64,000 bases of DNA from Bin5 sp034422415 (lineage in GTDB: Bacteria; Chloroflexota; Anaerolineae; Caldilineales; Caldilineaceae), in the NCBI GenBank assembly GCA_965202955.1, contig OZ241871.1:1364001-1428000 (forward strand). The letters run 5' to 3'. Below the pieces are notes generated by a model, which was given only the letters and a program-made list of their open reading frames with translations, made no database searches and was not told where the DNA came from. Position 1 is the stretch's first letter; the number at the start of each line of letters is the position of its first letter. Both the position numbers and the translations under genes were made by a program. Positions 27,401 through 37,100 of this stretch are shown here, in pieces.

Positions 27401-30400
27401 CTGTCGCCTTCGGCGTTGGGGTCGCCGTCGCGGTCGCGGTAGGTGACGCGGTCGGGGTCGGGGTCGCCGCCGGTGTTGGCGTAGCCGTCGCGGTCGCAGT
27501 CGGCGTTGCGGTTGCCGTCGCGGTCGCGGTAGGTGTCGGCGTTGGCGTTGCCGTCGGCTGCGCGTCGACGTTGACCTCCACCACGTAGAGCTCGCTGTTG
27601 CCGTCGCGGGAAGAGACGAACGCGATGCGGCGGCCGTCCGGCGACCAGGCGGGAACCAGCTCCGCGGCCGGGTCCTCGGTCAGACGGGCAACGCCCGAAC
27701 CGTCGGCGTTCACTGCGTAGATGTTCCAGTCGCCGTCCCGTTCCGAGGCAAAGGCGATGCGGCTGCCGTCCGGCGACCAGGCGGGGAAAAGGTCCAGTGC
27801 GGGGTGGTCGGTGAGACGGACAACGCCCGAACCGTCGGCGTCTATAACGTAGATGTCAAAGTTGCCGTCACGCCCGGAGGCAAAGGCGATGCGGCTGCCG
27901 TCCGGCGACCAGGCGGGGTAGGAATCCGCAGCCGCGTCTTCGGTCAGACGGACAACGTTCGAACCGTCGGCGTCCATGACGTAGATGTCAAAGTTGCCGT
28001 CACGCCCGGAGGCGAAGGCGATGCGGCCGCCGTCCGGCGACCAGGCAGGGTCGACGTCCCAGGCGGGGTGGTCGGTGAGACGGGCAGCGCCCGAACCGTC
28101 GGCGTTCATCAGGTAGATGTCACGGTCCCCGTCGCGCGCGGAGACAAAGGCGATGCGGCTGCCGTCCGGCGACCAGGCGGGGGAGCCGTCATCGGCGGCG
28201 TGGTCGGTGAGGCGGGCGAGGCCCGGGCCGTCGGCGTTCATCAGGTAGATCTCGTTGCGCCCGTCACGCGCGGAGGCAAACGCGATCAGGCTGCCGTCCG
28301 GCGACCAGGCGGGGGCGAAATCGACCGCGGGGTCGTCGGTCAGACGGCGGACGAGGCCCGCGCCGCCGGAACCTGTCGCCGCCGGTGTCGCGGTCGCGGT
28401 TGTGGTTGGGCTGGCGGTCGGCGTCGCGGCCGGTGTGGCCGTGGGCGTTGGGGTCGCGCTCGGCGTAGAGGCTGCCGTCGCGGTCGCGGTAGGTGTCGGC
28501 GTCGGGGTAGCCGTTGGGGTCACGGTCGGGGTCGGCCGCGCGCCGCCGTCGATGCTCATCACGTAGATCTCGACGTTGCCGTCGCGCTCCGAGGCAAAGG
28601 CGATGCGGCTGCCGTCCGGCGACCAGGCCGGCTGCGCATCGGTGCCAGCCTGCTCGGTCAGACGCACGACCCCCGAACCGTCCGCGTTCACTGCGTAGAT
28701 CTCCAAGTCGCCGTCGCGCTCCGAGGCAAAGGCGATGCGGCCGCCGTCCGGCGACCAGGCAGGGCCGAAATCCAGAGCGGGGGCGTCGGTAAGACGGATG
28801 ACGCCCGAGCCATTCGCGTTTATAACGTAGATATCGCTGTTGCCGCCGCGGTCGGAGGAGAACGCGATGCGGCTGCCGTCCGGCGACCATGTGGGGTAGG
28901 CATCGGCGCCAGCCTGCTCGGTCAGACGCAGGACCTCCGAGCCGTCCGCGTTCATCAAGTAGATTTCAACGTTGCCGTCGCGGTCAGAGGCAAAGGCGAT
29001 GCGGCCGCCGTCCGGCGACCAGGCGGGGCCGAAATCGACAGCGGGGTCGTCGGTGAGGCGGGCGAGGCCCGACCCGTCCGCGTTCATCGTGTAGATGTCA
29101 CTGCTGCCGCTGCGGTCAGAGGCAAAGGCGATGCGGCCGCCGTCCGGCGACCAGGCGGGGTAGGCGTCGGTTGCCGCGTCTGCGGTGAGACGGGCAACGC
29201 CGGAACCGTCCGCGTTTATGACGTAGATGTCGCTGTTCCCGTCGCGCGCGGACGCAAAGGCGATGCGGCTGCCGTCCGGCGACCAGGCCGGGAACAGGTC
29301 GACCGCCGGGCTGTAGGTGAGCCGGACGAGGTCTGGACCGTCCGCGCCCGCCTCCGGCTCGGGCGCGGGCTCTTCGGCTCGGTCCGCATCCATCACGTAG
29401 ATCTCACTGTTCCCGTCGCGCCCGGAGACGAAGGCGATGCGGCTGCCGTCCGGCGACCAGGCCGGGAAGACGTCACCGGCGGGGTGGTCGGTGAGACGGG
29501 CGACACCCGAACCGTCGGCATTCACTGCGTAGACATTCCAGTCGCCGTCACGCGCGGAGACAAACGCGATACGGCCGCCGTCCGGCGACCAGGCCGGGAA
29601 CGAGTCCTCTGCCGGGTGGTCGCTGAGACGCGCCACACCCGAACCGTCGGCGTTCATCAAGTAGATGTTCCCGACCCAGCCGCGGTAGGAGTGAAACGCG
29701 ATGCGGCTGCCGTCCGGCGACCACGTGGGAGAGCCGTCATCGGCGGGGTCGTTGGTGAGACGGGCCAAGCCTGTGCCGTCCGCGTTCATGACGTAGATCT
29801 CGTTGTTGCCGTCGCGATCGGAGACGAAGGCGATACGGCGGCCGTCCGGCGACCAGGCGGGGGAGCCGTCATCGGCGGGGTCGTTGGTGAGACGGGCCAC
29901 GCCCGTGCCGTCGGCGTTCATCAGGTAGATCTCAGCGTTGCCGTCACGGTCGGATGCAAACGCGATGCGGCCGCCGTCCGGCGACCAGGCCGGGGAGCCG
30001 TCATCGGCGGGGTCGTTGGTGAGACGGGCCACGCCCGTGCCGTCGGCGTTCATCAGGTAGATCTCAGCGTTGCCGTCACGGTCGGATGCAAACGCGATGC
30101 GGCCGCCGTCCGGCGACCAGGCCGGGGACCCGTCGCCTGCGGGGTCGTTGGTGAGACGGGCAAGGCCCGAACCGTCAACGGTTGTCGTCCGGGCAGGCCC
30201 CACAGCGCGGTCCGCGTTCACCAGGTAGACATTCCAGTCCCCGTCGCGCGCGGAGGCAAATGCGACGCTGCTGCCGTCCGGCGACCACGTGGGGGACCCG
30301 TCATCGGCCGGGTGGTCTGTGAGACGGGCCAGACCGGAACCGTCGGCGTTCACCGCGTAGACCTCACCGTTGCCGTCCCGGCTGGAGACAAAGGCGATGC

Positions 30401-33400
30401 GGCCGCCGTCCGGCGACCACGTGGGAGAGCCGTCATTGGCGGGGTGGTCGGTGAGACGGGCCACGCCCGAGCCGTCGGCGTTCATCGTGTAGATCTCATC
30501 GTTGCCGTCGCGGTTGGAGGCAAAGGCGATGCGGCCGCCGTCCGGCGAAAAGGCCGGGGACCGGTCCTCCTGCGCGTGGTCGGTCAGGCGGACGACGCCC
30601 CAGCCGCTGGCGTTGGCCAGGTAGATCTCACGGTTGCCGTCACGGTTGGAGGCAAAGGCGATGCGGTTGCCGTCCGGCGACCAGCTGGGCCCCTCATCAG
30701 CCGCGGGATCGTTGGTGAGACGGCGGACCAGACCCGGGACGCCCACGTTCATCACGTAGATCTCTGCGTTCCCGTCACGGTTGGAGACAAAGGCGATGCG
30801 GCTGCCGTCCGGCGACCACGCGGGAGACAGATCGTCTGCAGGGTTGTTGCTGAGACGGACAAGGCCCGAGCCGTCCGCGTTCATCAGGTAGATCTCAGCG
30901 TTCCCATCGCGGGTAGAGACAAAGGCGATGCGCGTGCCGTCCGGCGAAAAGGAGGGCCTCGAATCGGAGGCGGGGTCTTCGGTCAGACGGACCGCGCCCG
31001 GACCGCCGGTGGTCGGTGTGGGCGTGAGTGTGGGCGTGAGTGTGGGCGTGAGTGTTGGCGTGGGTGTCGGAGGTAGTGTCGGCGTGGGCGTGGGTGTTGG
31101 CGTTGGTGGTGGTGGCGGCCCCGCATCCACGTTCATCACGTAGATATTCCAGTCCCCCTCGCGCTCAGAAGCAAACGCGATGCGGCCGCCGTCCGGCGAC
31201 CAGGCAGGGGCCTCTTCATCCGCGGCGTGGTCGGTGAGACGCGCGACGCCCGAGCCGTCCGCGTTCATCACGTAGATGTCGCGGTTTCCGTCACGCAGGG
31301 AGCGAAACGCGATGCGGCCGCCGTCCGGCGACCACGTCGGGGAGCCGTCCAGCGCGGGATCGTCGGTGAGACGCACGACGCCCGAGCCGTCCGCGTTCAT
31401 CACGTAAACCTCATGGTTCCCGTCACGGTCAGAGTGAAACGCGATACGCCTCCCGTCCGGCGACCACGACGGCGACGCATCTACTCCCGGATGCTCGGTA
31501 AGACGGGCAAGGCCCGAACCGTCCGAGTTCACTGCGTAGATCTCATGGTTGCCGTCACGCCGGGAGACAAAGGCGATGCGCCTCCCGTCCGGCGACCAGG
31601 CAGGAAGATAGTCAATTGCGGGATCGTCGGTGAGACGGACGACGCCCGAACCATCCGCGTTCATGACGTAGATATCCCATCCCTCGTCACGCCCGGAGGT
31701 AAAGGCGATGCGGCGGCCGTCCGGCGACCAGGAGGGATGCGCATCCAATCCGGAATCGTCCGTCAGACGGACGACGCCCGAACCGTCGGCGTTCACTGCG
31801 TATACCTCATAGTTTCCGTCTCGATTCGAGTGAAACGCGATGCGGCCGCCGTCCGGCGACCACGCGGGGGACGAACCCCTTGCGTCGCCGGTCAGCCGGG
31901 CAACGCCCGAACCGCCGGTTTCCATTCCCGGCCGCGGCCCGGCATCCACCTCCACGTTCATGACGTAGATCTCACTGTTCCCGTCGCGGGAAGAGACAAA
32001 CGCGAGGCGGCGGCCGTCCGGCGACCAGGCAGGGCGCCAATCTGTCGCGGGGTCGTCGGTCAGACGGGCGGCGCCCGTACCGTCCGCGTTCATCAGGTAG
32101 ATCTCAGCGTTCCCGTCGCGCCCGGAGACAAAGGCGATGCGCCTCCCGTCCGGCGACCAGGAAGGGTATTCGTCCAGCGCCGGGAGGTCGTGGTCGGTCA
32201 GACGCGCAACGCCCGAACCGTCCGCGTTCATCACGTAGATCTCGCTGTTCCCGTCACGCCGCGACATGAACGCGATGCGGCGGCCGTCCGGCGACCAGGT
32301 GGGGGTCTCATCCCATGCGGCTTCGTCGGTCAGACGGGCGGCGCCCGTGCCGTCGGCGTTCATCACGTATACCTCAGCGTTCCCGTCACGACCGGAGACA
32401 AACGCGATACGGCTGCCGTCGGGCGACCACGCGGGAGACACCTCCCCGGCGCGGTCGTCGGTCAGACGCGCGACGCCCGAGCCGTCGGCGTTCACCACGT
32501 AGATATTCCAGTTCCCGTCACGTTGTGAGGTAAACGCGACCCGGCCGCCGTCCGGCGACCAGGTGGGGTCCCCGTCATCTGCGGGGTCGTCGGTCAGACG
32601 GAGGACGCCCGAGCCGTCGGCGTTCATCACGTAGATATTCCAGTTCCCGTCGCGCCGGGAGCCGAACGCGATGCGGCTGCCGTCCGGCGACCACGCAGGG
32701 TAGGAATCCGAAGCGGGGTCGTCGGTCAGACGGACGACGCCCAAACCGTCCGCTTCAGTCGTCGTCGCCCCCAACGGCTGCTCCTTGGGTAACGGTAACG
32801 GCGGCGGTGGCGGCGGTGGCGGCGGTGGTGGTGGTTGTGGCGGCGTGACCTTCTGGCAGTACGGCAGAGCCAGTAGGTGCAGGTCACTGAACGCAACATT
32901 TTGCCAGATGGCGGGTACACATCCGCGCAAATCGTTTCCGCTGAGGTACAGCGATCGCAGGTTCCTGAGGTGGCCCAGTTCGGCCGGAATCGAGCCGCTC
33001 AAAGCGTTGTGCTCGAGGTACAGCGATCGCAGGTTCCTGAGGTGGCCCAGTTCGGCCGGGATCGAGCCGCTCAAAGCGTTGTACTCGATGTACAGCGATC
33101 GCAGGTTTGCGAGGTGGCCCAGTTCGGCCGGGATCGAGCCGCTCAACTCGTTTTCGCCGAGTAACAGCCATTGCAGGTTTGTGAGGTGGCCCAGTTCAGC
33201 CGGGATCGAGCCGCTCAACCCGTTGAACGAAAGGTCCAGTCTTTCCAGGTTTGCAAGGTGGCCCAGCCCAGCCGGGATCGAGCCACTCAACTCGTTACGG
33301 TTGAACCACAGCCGTTGCAGATTCGTGAGGTGGCCCAGTTCGGCCGGGATCGAGCCTCTCAACCCGTTCTGGCTGAGGTATAGCGACGTCAGATTTGCGA

Positions 33401-33959
33401 GATTGCCCAGTTCGGCCGGGATCGGGCCGCTTAACTCGTTTTCGCCGAGGTACAGCGACGTCAGGTTTGCGAGATTGCCCAGCTCGGCCGGGATCGGGCC
33501 GCTCAACTTGTTGGACCTGAGGTCCAGACGTATCACGCGACCGTTGTTGTCCGTGGTCACACCGTACCATTCGTCGATCGGCGCATCGGTCAACATCCAG
33601 TTGTCGTTGTTCTGCCAGTTGTCGCCTCCGGTTGCCCGGTAGAGCGCTTCCAACGCCTCCCTGTCCGTCGCGGCGCTTGTTGAATCCGGCGCGACCTTCA
33701 TCGCGTAGCCCTCTCTGTTCCCGTCACGATGGGAGCCGAACGCGATGCGGCTGCCGTCCGGCGACCAGGCAGGGTACGAATCCGCGGCGGGATCTTCGAT
33801 CAGACGGACGACACCCTCGTCAGGCGCGGGGGTGGCGGCGCCCGCGCCCCGCCCACAGAGCAGAACCGCGGCAATCGCCAGCACCGCCAGCGCCGCGGTC
33901 CTGCAAATGCGAGGAGTACACCGAAGACCCAGCTGTCCGATAATGCAAAGATGACTCAT
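24480..33959 (-). CDS. Giant secreted protein B: LRR, seven six-bladed PD40 propellers, second propeller type, fibronectin III
   Basis: This 3159-residue protein has a signal peptide (LAVLAIAAVLLCGRGAGA), one lone PD40 blade, an LRR block of about eight or nine repeats (about residues 120-350), and 42 further PD40 blades. Linkers (including Thr/Pro tracts at about 27400-27560, 28380-28530 and 31010-31110) split these into seven sets of exactly six. A fibronectin III-like domain follows at about 2455-2555, then six blades of a different propeller (IWSDGATIWVAD), another fibronectin III-like domain and five more such blades to the C-terminus. ATG 33959 is chosen because it has AAGGGGGGAG upstream and starts the signal peptide; the open frame extends to 34223 but reads through an intergenic repeat. 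Confidence 0.86.
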   Translation of the reverse strand: MSHLCIIGQLGLRCTPRICRTAALAVLAIAAVLLCGRGAGAATPAPDEGVVRLIEDPAADSYPAWSPDGSRIAFGSHRDGNREGYAMKVAPDSTSAATDREALEALYRATGGDNWQNNDNWMLTDAPIDEWYGVTTDNNGRVIRLDLRSNKLSGPIPAELGNLANLTSLYLGENELSGPIPAELGNLANLTSLYLSQNGLRGSIPAELGHLTNLQRLWFNRNELSGSIPAGLGHLANLERLDLSFNGLSGSIPAELGHLTNLQWLLLGENELSGSIPAELGHLANLRSLYIEYNALSGSIPAELGHLRNLRSLYLEHNALSGSIPAELGHLRNLRSLYLSGNDLRGCVPAIWQNVAFSDLHLLALPYCQKVTPPQPPPPPPPPPPPPLPLPKEQPLGATTTEADGLGVVRLTDDPASDSYPAWSPDGSRIAFGSRRDGNWNIYVMNADGSGVLRLTDDPADDGDPTWSPDGGRVAFTSQRDGNWNIYVVNADGSGVARLTDDRAGEVSPAWSPDGSRIAFVSGRDGNAEVYVMNADGTGAARLTDEAAWDETPTWSPDGRRIAFMSRRDGNSEIYVMNADGSGVARLTDHDLPALDEYPSWSPDGRRIAFVSGRDGNAEIYLMNADGTGAARLTDDPATDWRPAWSPDGRRLAFVSSRDGNSEIYVMNVEVDAGPRPGMETGGSGVARLTGDARGSSPAWSPDGGRIAFHSNRDGNYEVYAVNADGSGVVRLTDDSGLDAHPSWSPDGRRIAFTSGRDEGWDIYVMNADGSGVVRLTDDPAIDYLPAWSPDGRRIAFVSRRDGNHEIYAVNSDGSGLARLTEHPGVDASPSWSPDGRRIAFHSDRDGNHEVYVMNADGSGVVRLTDDPALDGSPTWSPDGGRIAFRSLRDGNRDIYVMNADGSGVARLTDHAADEEAPAWSPDGGRIAFASEREGDWNIYVMNVDAGPPPPPTPTPTPTPTLPPTPTPTLTPTLTPTLTPTPTTGGPGAVRLTEDPASDSRPSFSPDGTRIAFVSTRDGNAEIYLMNADGSGLVRLSNNPADDLSPAWSPDGSRIAFVSNRDGNAEIYVMNVGVPGLVRRLTNDPAADEGPSWSPDGNRIAFASNRDGNREIYLANASGWGVVRLTDHAQEDRSPAFSPDGGRIAFASNRDGNDEIYTMNADGSGVARLTDHPANDGSPTWSPDGGRIAFVSSRDGNGEVYAVNADGSGLARLTDHPADDGSPTWSPDGSSVAFASARDGDWNVYLVNADRAVGPARTTTVDGSGLARLTNDPAGDGSPAWSPDGGRIAFASDRDGNAEIYLMNADGTGVARLTNDPADDGSPAWSPDGGRIAFASDRDGNAEIYLMNADGTGVARLTNDPADDGSPAWSPDGRRIAFVSDRDGNNEIYVMNADGTGLARLTNDPADDGSPTWSPDGSRIAFHSYRGWVGNIYLMNADGSGVARLSDHPAEDSFPAWSPDGGRIAFVSARDGDWNVYAVNADGSGVARLTDHPAGDVFPAWSPDGSRIAFVSGRDGNSEIYVMDADRAEEPAPEPEAGADGPDLVRLTYSPAVDLFPAWSPDGSRIAFASARDGNSDIYVINADGSGVARLTADAATDAYPAWSPDGGRIAFASDRSGSSDIYTMNADGSGLARLTDDPAVDFGPAWSPDGGRIAFASDRDGNVEIYLMNADGSEVLRLTEQAGADAYPTWSPDGSRIAFSSDRGGNSDIYVINANGSGVIRLTDAPALDFGPAWSPDGGRIAFASERDGDLEIYAVNADGSGVVRLTEQAGTDAQPAWSPDGSRIAFASERDGNVEIYVMSIDGGARPTPTVTPTATPTPTPTATATAASTPSATPTPTATPAATPTASPTTTATATPAATGSGGAGLVRRLTDDPAVDFAPAWSPDGSLIAFASARDGRNEIYLMNADGPGLARLTDHAADDGSPAWSPDGSRIAFVSARDGDRDIYLMNADGSGAARLTDHPAWDVDPAWSPDGGRIAFASGRDGNFDIYVMDADGSNVVRLTEDAAADSYPAWSPDGSRIAFASGRDGNFDIYVIDADGSGVVRLTDHPALDLFPAWSPDGSRIAFASERDGDWNIYAVNADGSGVARLTEDPAAELVPAWSPDGRRIAFVSSRDGNSELYVVEVNVDAQPTATPTPTPTATATATATPTATATATPTPAATPTPTASPTATATATPTPKATGGGPGLVRLTDHAAGDSWPAWSPDRSRIAFASDRDGNSEIYAVNADGSGLVRLTEHPADDSWPAWSPDGSRIAFASDRDGNSEIYAVNADGSGLVRLTEHPADDASPSWSPDGSRIAFVSYRDWNDEIYAMNADGSGLVRLTEHPADDASPSWSPDGSRIAFVSYRDWNDEIYLVNADGSGLVRLTDHPADDASPSWSPDGARLAFASGRDGNSEVYLMNADGSGVARLTDSPAWDGFPAWSPAGGRIAFASDRDGDADIFVMEVAGARVPPPGATTLRARTHSATSVRLTWTAADGATAYELERRGAGEWTLVGGRLAGTAHVDTGLAPGRGYEYRARAANAGGGGPWSGVVSVTPAPSRLPGARAAARDIELAEEHVEPGSMWANGETIWVTGFADRLYAYDLATGARAAAQDLDTLPTFQIPHGEIWSDGATIWVADGGYDGLYAYDLATGARAADSDIDVTDEQFRLWDLWLGGATLWMVNGGDGRLRAFDAATAAPAAGQDVEFAAGNDYLSGIWSDGATVWVADWKAGKLFAYDLATGGHAAGKDIEFAGGNKGANDIWSDGVTMWVADWGAGKLFAYDLATGARAAGHDIVLAAGNDDPSRIWSDGATIWVANWDWEDRRLYAYHLGSGAAPAPAGAPALRAPAPGASSATLRWSVVAGASGYELWRKSGGAWTQVAVRLTATSYTDTGLTPGERYAYRVRAANAGGNGPWSGEVPVAPAPTLRPGARAADRDLVLAEENSWPDGIWSDGVTIWVANWFSGKLFAYDLASGARTAQRDVEIDGWHSPAGLGASPSPPIWSDGATLWVSDWENDRVFAYDLASGARAAEKGFDLAAWHDWPSGIWSDGTTMWVADGENSRLDAYDLATGARAGERGISLARGNDSPEGIWSDGATIWVADWADAKLYAYDLATGARAAERDVATRGAAGNVWPGDIWSDGATIWVAPPAGEKLYAYSLAAGAAAERE
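29875..30133 (-). repeat. Two virtually identical 129-bp PD40 units
   Basis: Within gene B, the units starting near 29875 and 30004 match almost perfectly across a full 129-base blade, whereas most blades differ at many silent sites. This is a recent unit duplication by unequal exchange or slippage. A similar pair of near-identical blades lies at about 26940-27200. Confidence 0.8.
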
Positions 33960-34159
33960 CCGGCGTCTCCCCCCTTGAACTGAAAACAGAACGCTCCCGG
34001 CTTGGCCGGTGACCGGCTGCGCGCTTGAAAACGCCTCTCCCCTGTCATCGCCGTCCAGCCGCCGCGGGCATCGCGACCCGCGCCCCATCCCGCCCCGCTT
34101 GCCGGCTTCATACCTCTTTTGCCTGCACCCGCCCAACCGCTGCATGCTGAGCAACCGGT
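33960..34159. repeat. Intergenic spacer copy 1 (between genes C and B)
   Basis: This 200-base spacer is nearly identical to 39386-39584. It contains the ribosome-binding region of gene B and presumably its promoter, but no strong -35/-10 pair is visible. Short frames read through it in both directions and are not genes. Confidence 0.8.
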
Positions 34160-37100
34160 TCACTCGATGTCCAACTCCTGACACGTGCCATCCGCTGGCA
34201 CACACTTTACCCAGGATGACCACGGCCCCTCGCCGTAAGCGTTAATGCCGCGCACGCTATAGGCGTAGGCGTCCTCTCTCGGGTTGGTTGAGAGCTTTTT
34301 GTCAGCGGCCTTGTTGAGGGATTCGACGATACTGTGCGTATATTCCGGCCCGCGTACCTCAAAGGAAACTGTGGTGCCGAAGTAGGTCTCGTGGAGCCGC
34401 ACCTCGTAGCCGGTTGCGTCGTCCACGTCCTTCCACGAGAGATGGACCTCGAACTCGTCATTGATGGACGCCATTTCGGCGCGATTCCACGCCGGCGGTT
34501 GGAACGGCGCGCCCGGCCTGACCTTTACGACGTTCGACCAGTCGGATACGACGTTCGATTCGTCGGAGGGCCCGGCGTCGCTATGGGTGCGTATGCGAAA
34601 AGCGTAGTCCTGGCCGGCCGTCAGATCCTCGATCTTCTTCGTATAAAAGTCGAGGAGGGGGGCGTCCCGCACAAACACCCAGGACTTGGTACAGGGCCTC
34701 CATTGCCACCAACTGCCGCAGACCTCTATTTCGTATGAGCTCACGTCGTCCACACCTGTCCACAGCAGCTCCACCGAGCTCTCGGTCACATCCTTCAGGT
34801 ACAGATTCGGTACGCCCGGCTGGACCCGTACCACGTTCGACCAGTGGCCCTCGCCAGCCGCGTTCCAGCCGCGCACCCTGTAGTAGACGTACACACCGGG
34901 CGAGACGCTGCCGTCCGTATATGCCGTCCCTGTTATGATGTCGCCCGTATCGCGATCGTCCCAATCGTTTATACACACATGGTGGAGATGGGGAGCCACC
35001 AGGATCTGGCCGGCCGCCACTTCGGCGATGGTGACGACCACCCAGGAAATGCCGGCGGTCAACTGGTGCAACGCCAATGAGCCCACCTTCGTAATCACTT
35101 TTTTGACGACAAACTTCTGGAGCTCGGTGTCGAAGCAGCGCTGCACTTCGTAACTGGTTGCGCCGTCCACGTCGCTCCATGCCAGCGGGATTCGGGTCGG
35201 GGCCATACCCTGTACGCCCAATATCGGCGGCGGCCTGTCGCTGTCCTTCAGCCGCGGCGTGCTCGCGTCCGGCTGCTCCACCCTGGCCTGCACGACGTCC
35301 GACCAGGGCCCCGCTTCCCGGCCGCAGCCGTTTATACAGCGCACGCGGTATTCGTACTGGCCCGGATCGAGGTCCCTGTCCCAATGGCGGTCCCTGTCGT
35401 GGAAATTGTCTACCAACTCCCATTCGCCGCCGGCGGCGCGCCGCTCCAACGCATGGTATGCCTTGAACGTGTACCTCCACTGGAGATAGATTCCATTCTT
35501 GGCCATGTCCGGCCACCGGAACAAGCTGATCCAGAGCGTGAGCTTTTCCGGCACTCGAGACAGGTCCGACGGAATCTCGATGCGCACGCCGTTCGAACGC
35601 GTGCCCTCCCCGCCCGACTGCTTGACTTCCACCACATATTCGTAGCTCTTGCCTTCCGTCAGCTCGCCGTCCGTATAGCTCGTCGCCGCCGCCGGCAGCT
35701 CGTTGCTGATCGCAACATGCTCGCCCTCTTCGCCGTCCCGCCGCAGCACGACGTAGCCGCGCGCGCCTGGCACGGCTTCCCATGACAGCAGGACCACCGC
35801 CGAAGGCCCCTGCGCGTCCCCCTGCGGCTCGACGATGTCCCACTGCGCGGAGAGCGTGGGCGCAGCCAGAGGCGGCTTTGGCGGCGGCGGTTTCGTCACG
35901 GTTGTCGTCGTTGTTGATTCCTGCGTCGACACACTGGCGCCGTCGACGTTCGTCACGCAGATCTCATCGTTCCCGCCGCGGTCGGAGCTGAACGCGATGC
36001 GGCCGCCGGCCGGCGACCAAGCGGGGGACCAATCATCTCCGGGGTGGTCGGTGAGACGTGCAGCGCCCGAGCCGTCCGCATTCATCACGTAGATATCTGA
36101 GTTCCCGCTCCGGTCAGATTCGAACGCGATGCGGCTGCCGTCCGGCGACCAGGTGGGGCTCCAATCATCTTCGGGGTGGTCGGTGAGCCGTGCAGCGCCC
36201 GAGCCGTCCGCATTCATCACGTAGATATCACCGCTCCCCCCGTCGCGCGTGGAGACAAACGCGATGCGGCTGCCGTCCGGCGACCAGGCGGGGTCTACAT
36301 CCGATGCAGGATCGTCGGTGAGGCGGGCAGCGCCCGAACCGTCCGCGTTCATCACGTAAACATTACCGTCTGTGAACCCATCACGGAGAGAGACGAACGC
36401 GACGCGGCTGCCGTCCGGCGACCAGGTGGGGCTCCAAACCGTTGCGCCGTGGTCGATGAGGCGGGCAGCGCCCGAACCGTCCGCGTTCATTACATAGATA
36501 TTTTCGCTTCCCCCGTCACGCATGGAGACAAACGCGATGCGGCCGCCGTCCGGCGACCACGCGGGAGATTCATCGTATGCGTCGTCGTGCGTGAGCCGTG
36601 TGACGCTCGAGCCGTCCGCGTTCATCACGTAGATCTCTGCGTTCCCGTCACGGTTGGATTGAAACGCGATGCGGCGGCCGTCCGGCGACCACGCGGGAGA
36701 TTCATCGCGCGCGGCGTGGTTGGTGAGACAGACGGTGCCCGCGCCGTCGGCGTCCGGCCTCTGTGTCGGCCCCACCGCGCCGTTGACGTTCATCGCGTAG
36801 ATCTCAAAGTCCCCGTTCCGGTCAGATGCAAACGCAATGCGGCTGCCGTCCCGCGACCAGGAGGGGTACCCATCAAACTGGGGATGGTCGGTAAGACGGA
36901 CTTTGCCCGAGCCGTCCGCGTTCATCACGTAGATATTCCAGTCCCCGTCGCGGTCGGATGCAAACGCGATACGGCGGCCGTCCGGCGACCAGGTAGGGTA
37001 CGAATCCGAAGCGGGCTCGTCGGTCAGACGGGCGAGGCCTGAACCGTCCGCGTTCATCACGTAAATCTCAAGATTCCCGTCGCGACCGGACGTAAAAGCG

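Noticed and set aside
27804..31076. Long plus-strand open frames opposite the giant genes (up to 1090 codons)
   Set aside because: They are the antisense of the 129-bp blade repeats: high GC and lack of stops on the opposite strand create a repetitive Val/Gly/Arg-rich text with no start signals or known domains.
24480..33959. CRISPR-like appearance of regularly spaced repeats
   Set aside because: The period is 129 bases, the repeats are coding on one strand and the differences between copies are mostly silent or conservative; there are no unique spacers.
33960..34223. Extended N-terminus for protein B starting at 34223
   Set aside because: It reads through a spacer duplicated at 39386-39584 and would bury the signal peptide; the ATG at 33959 has a strong ribosome-binding site.
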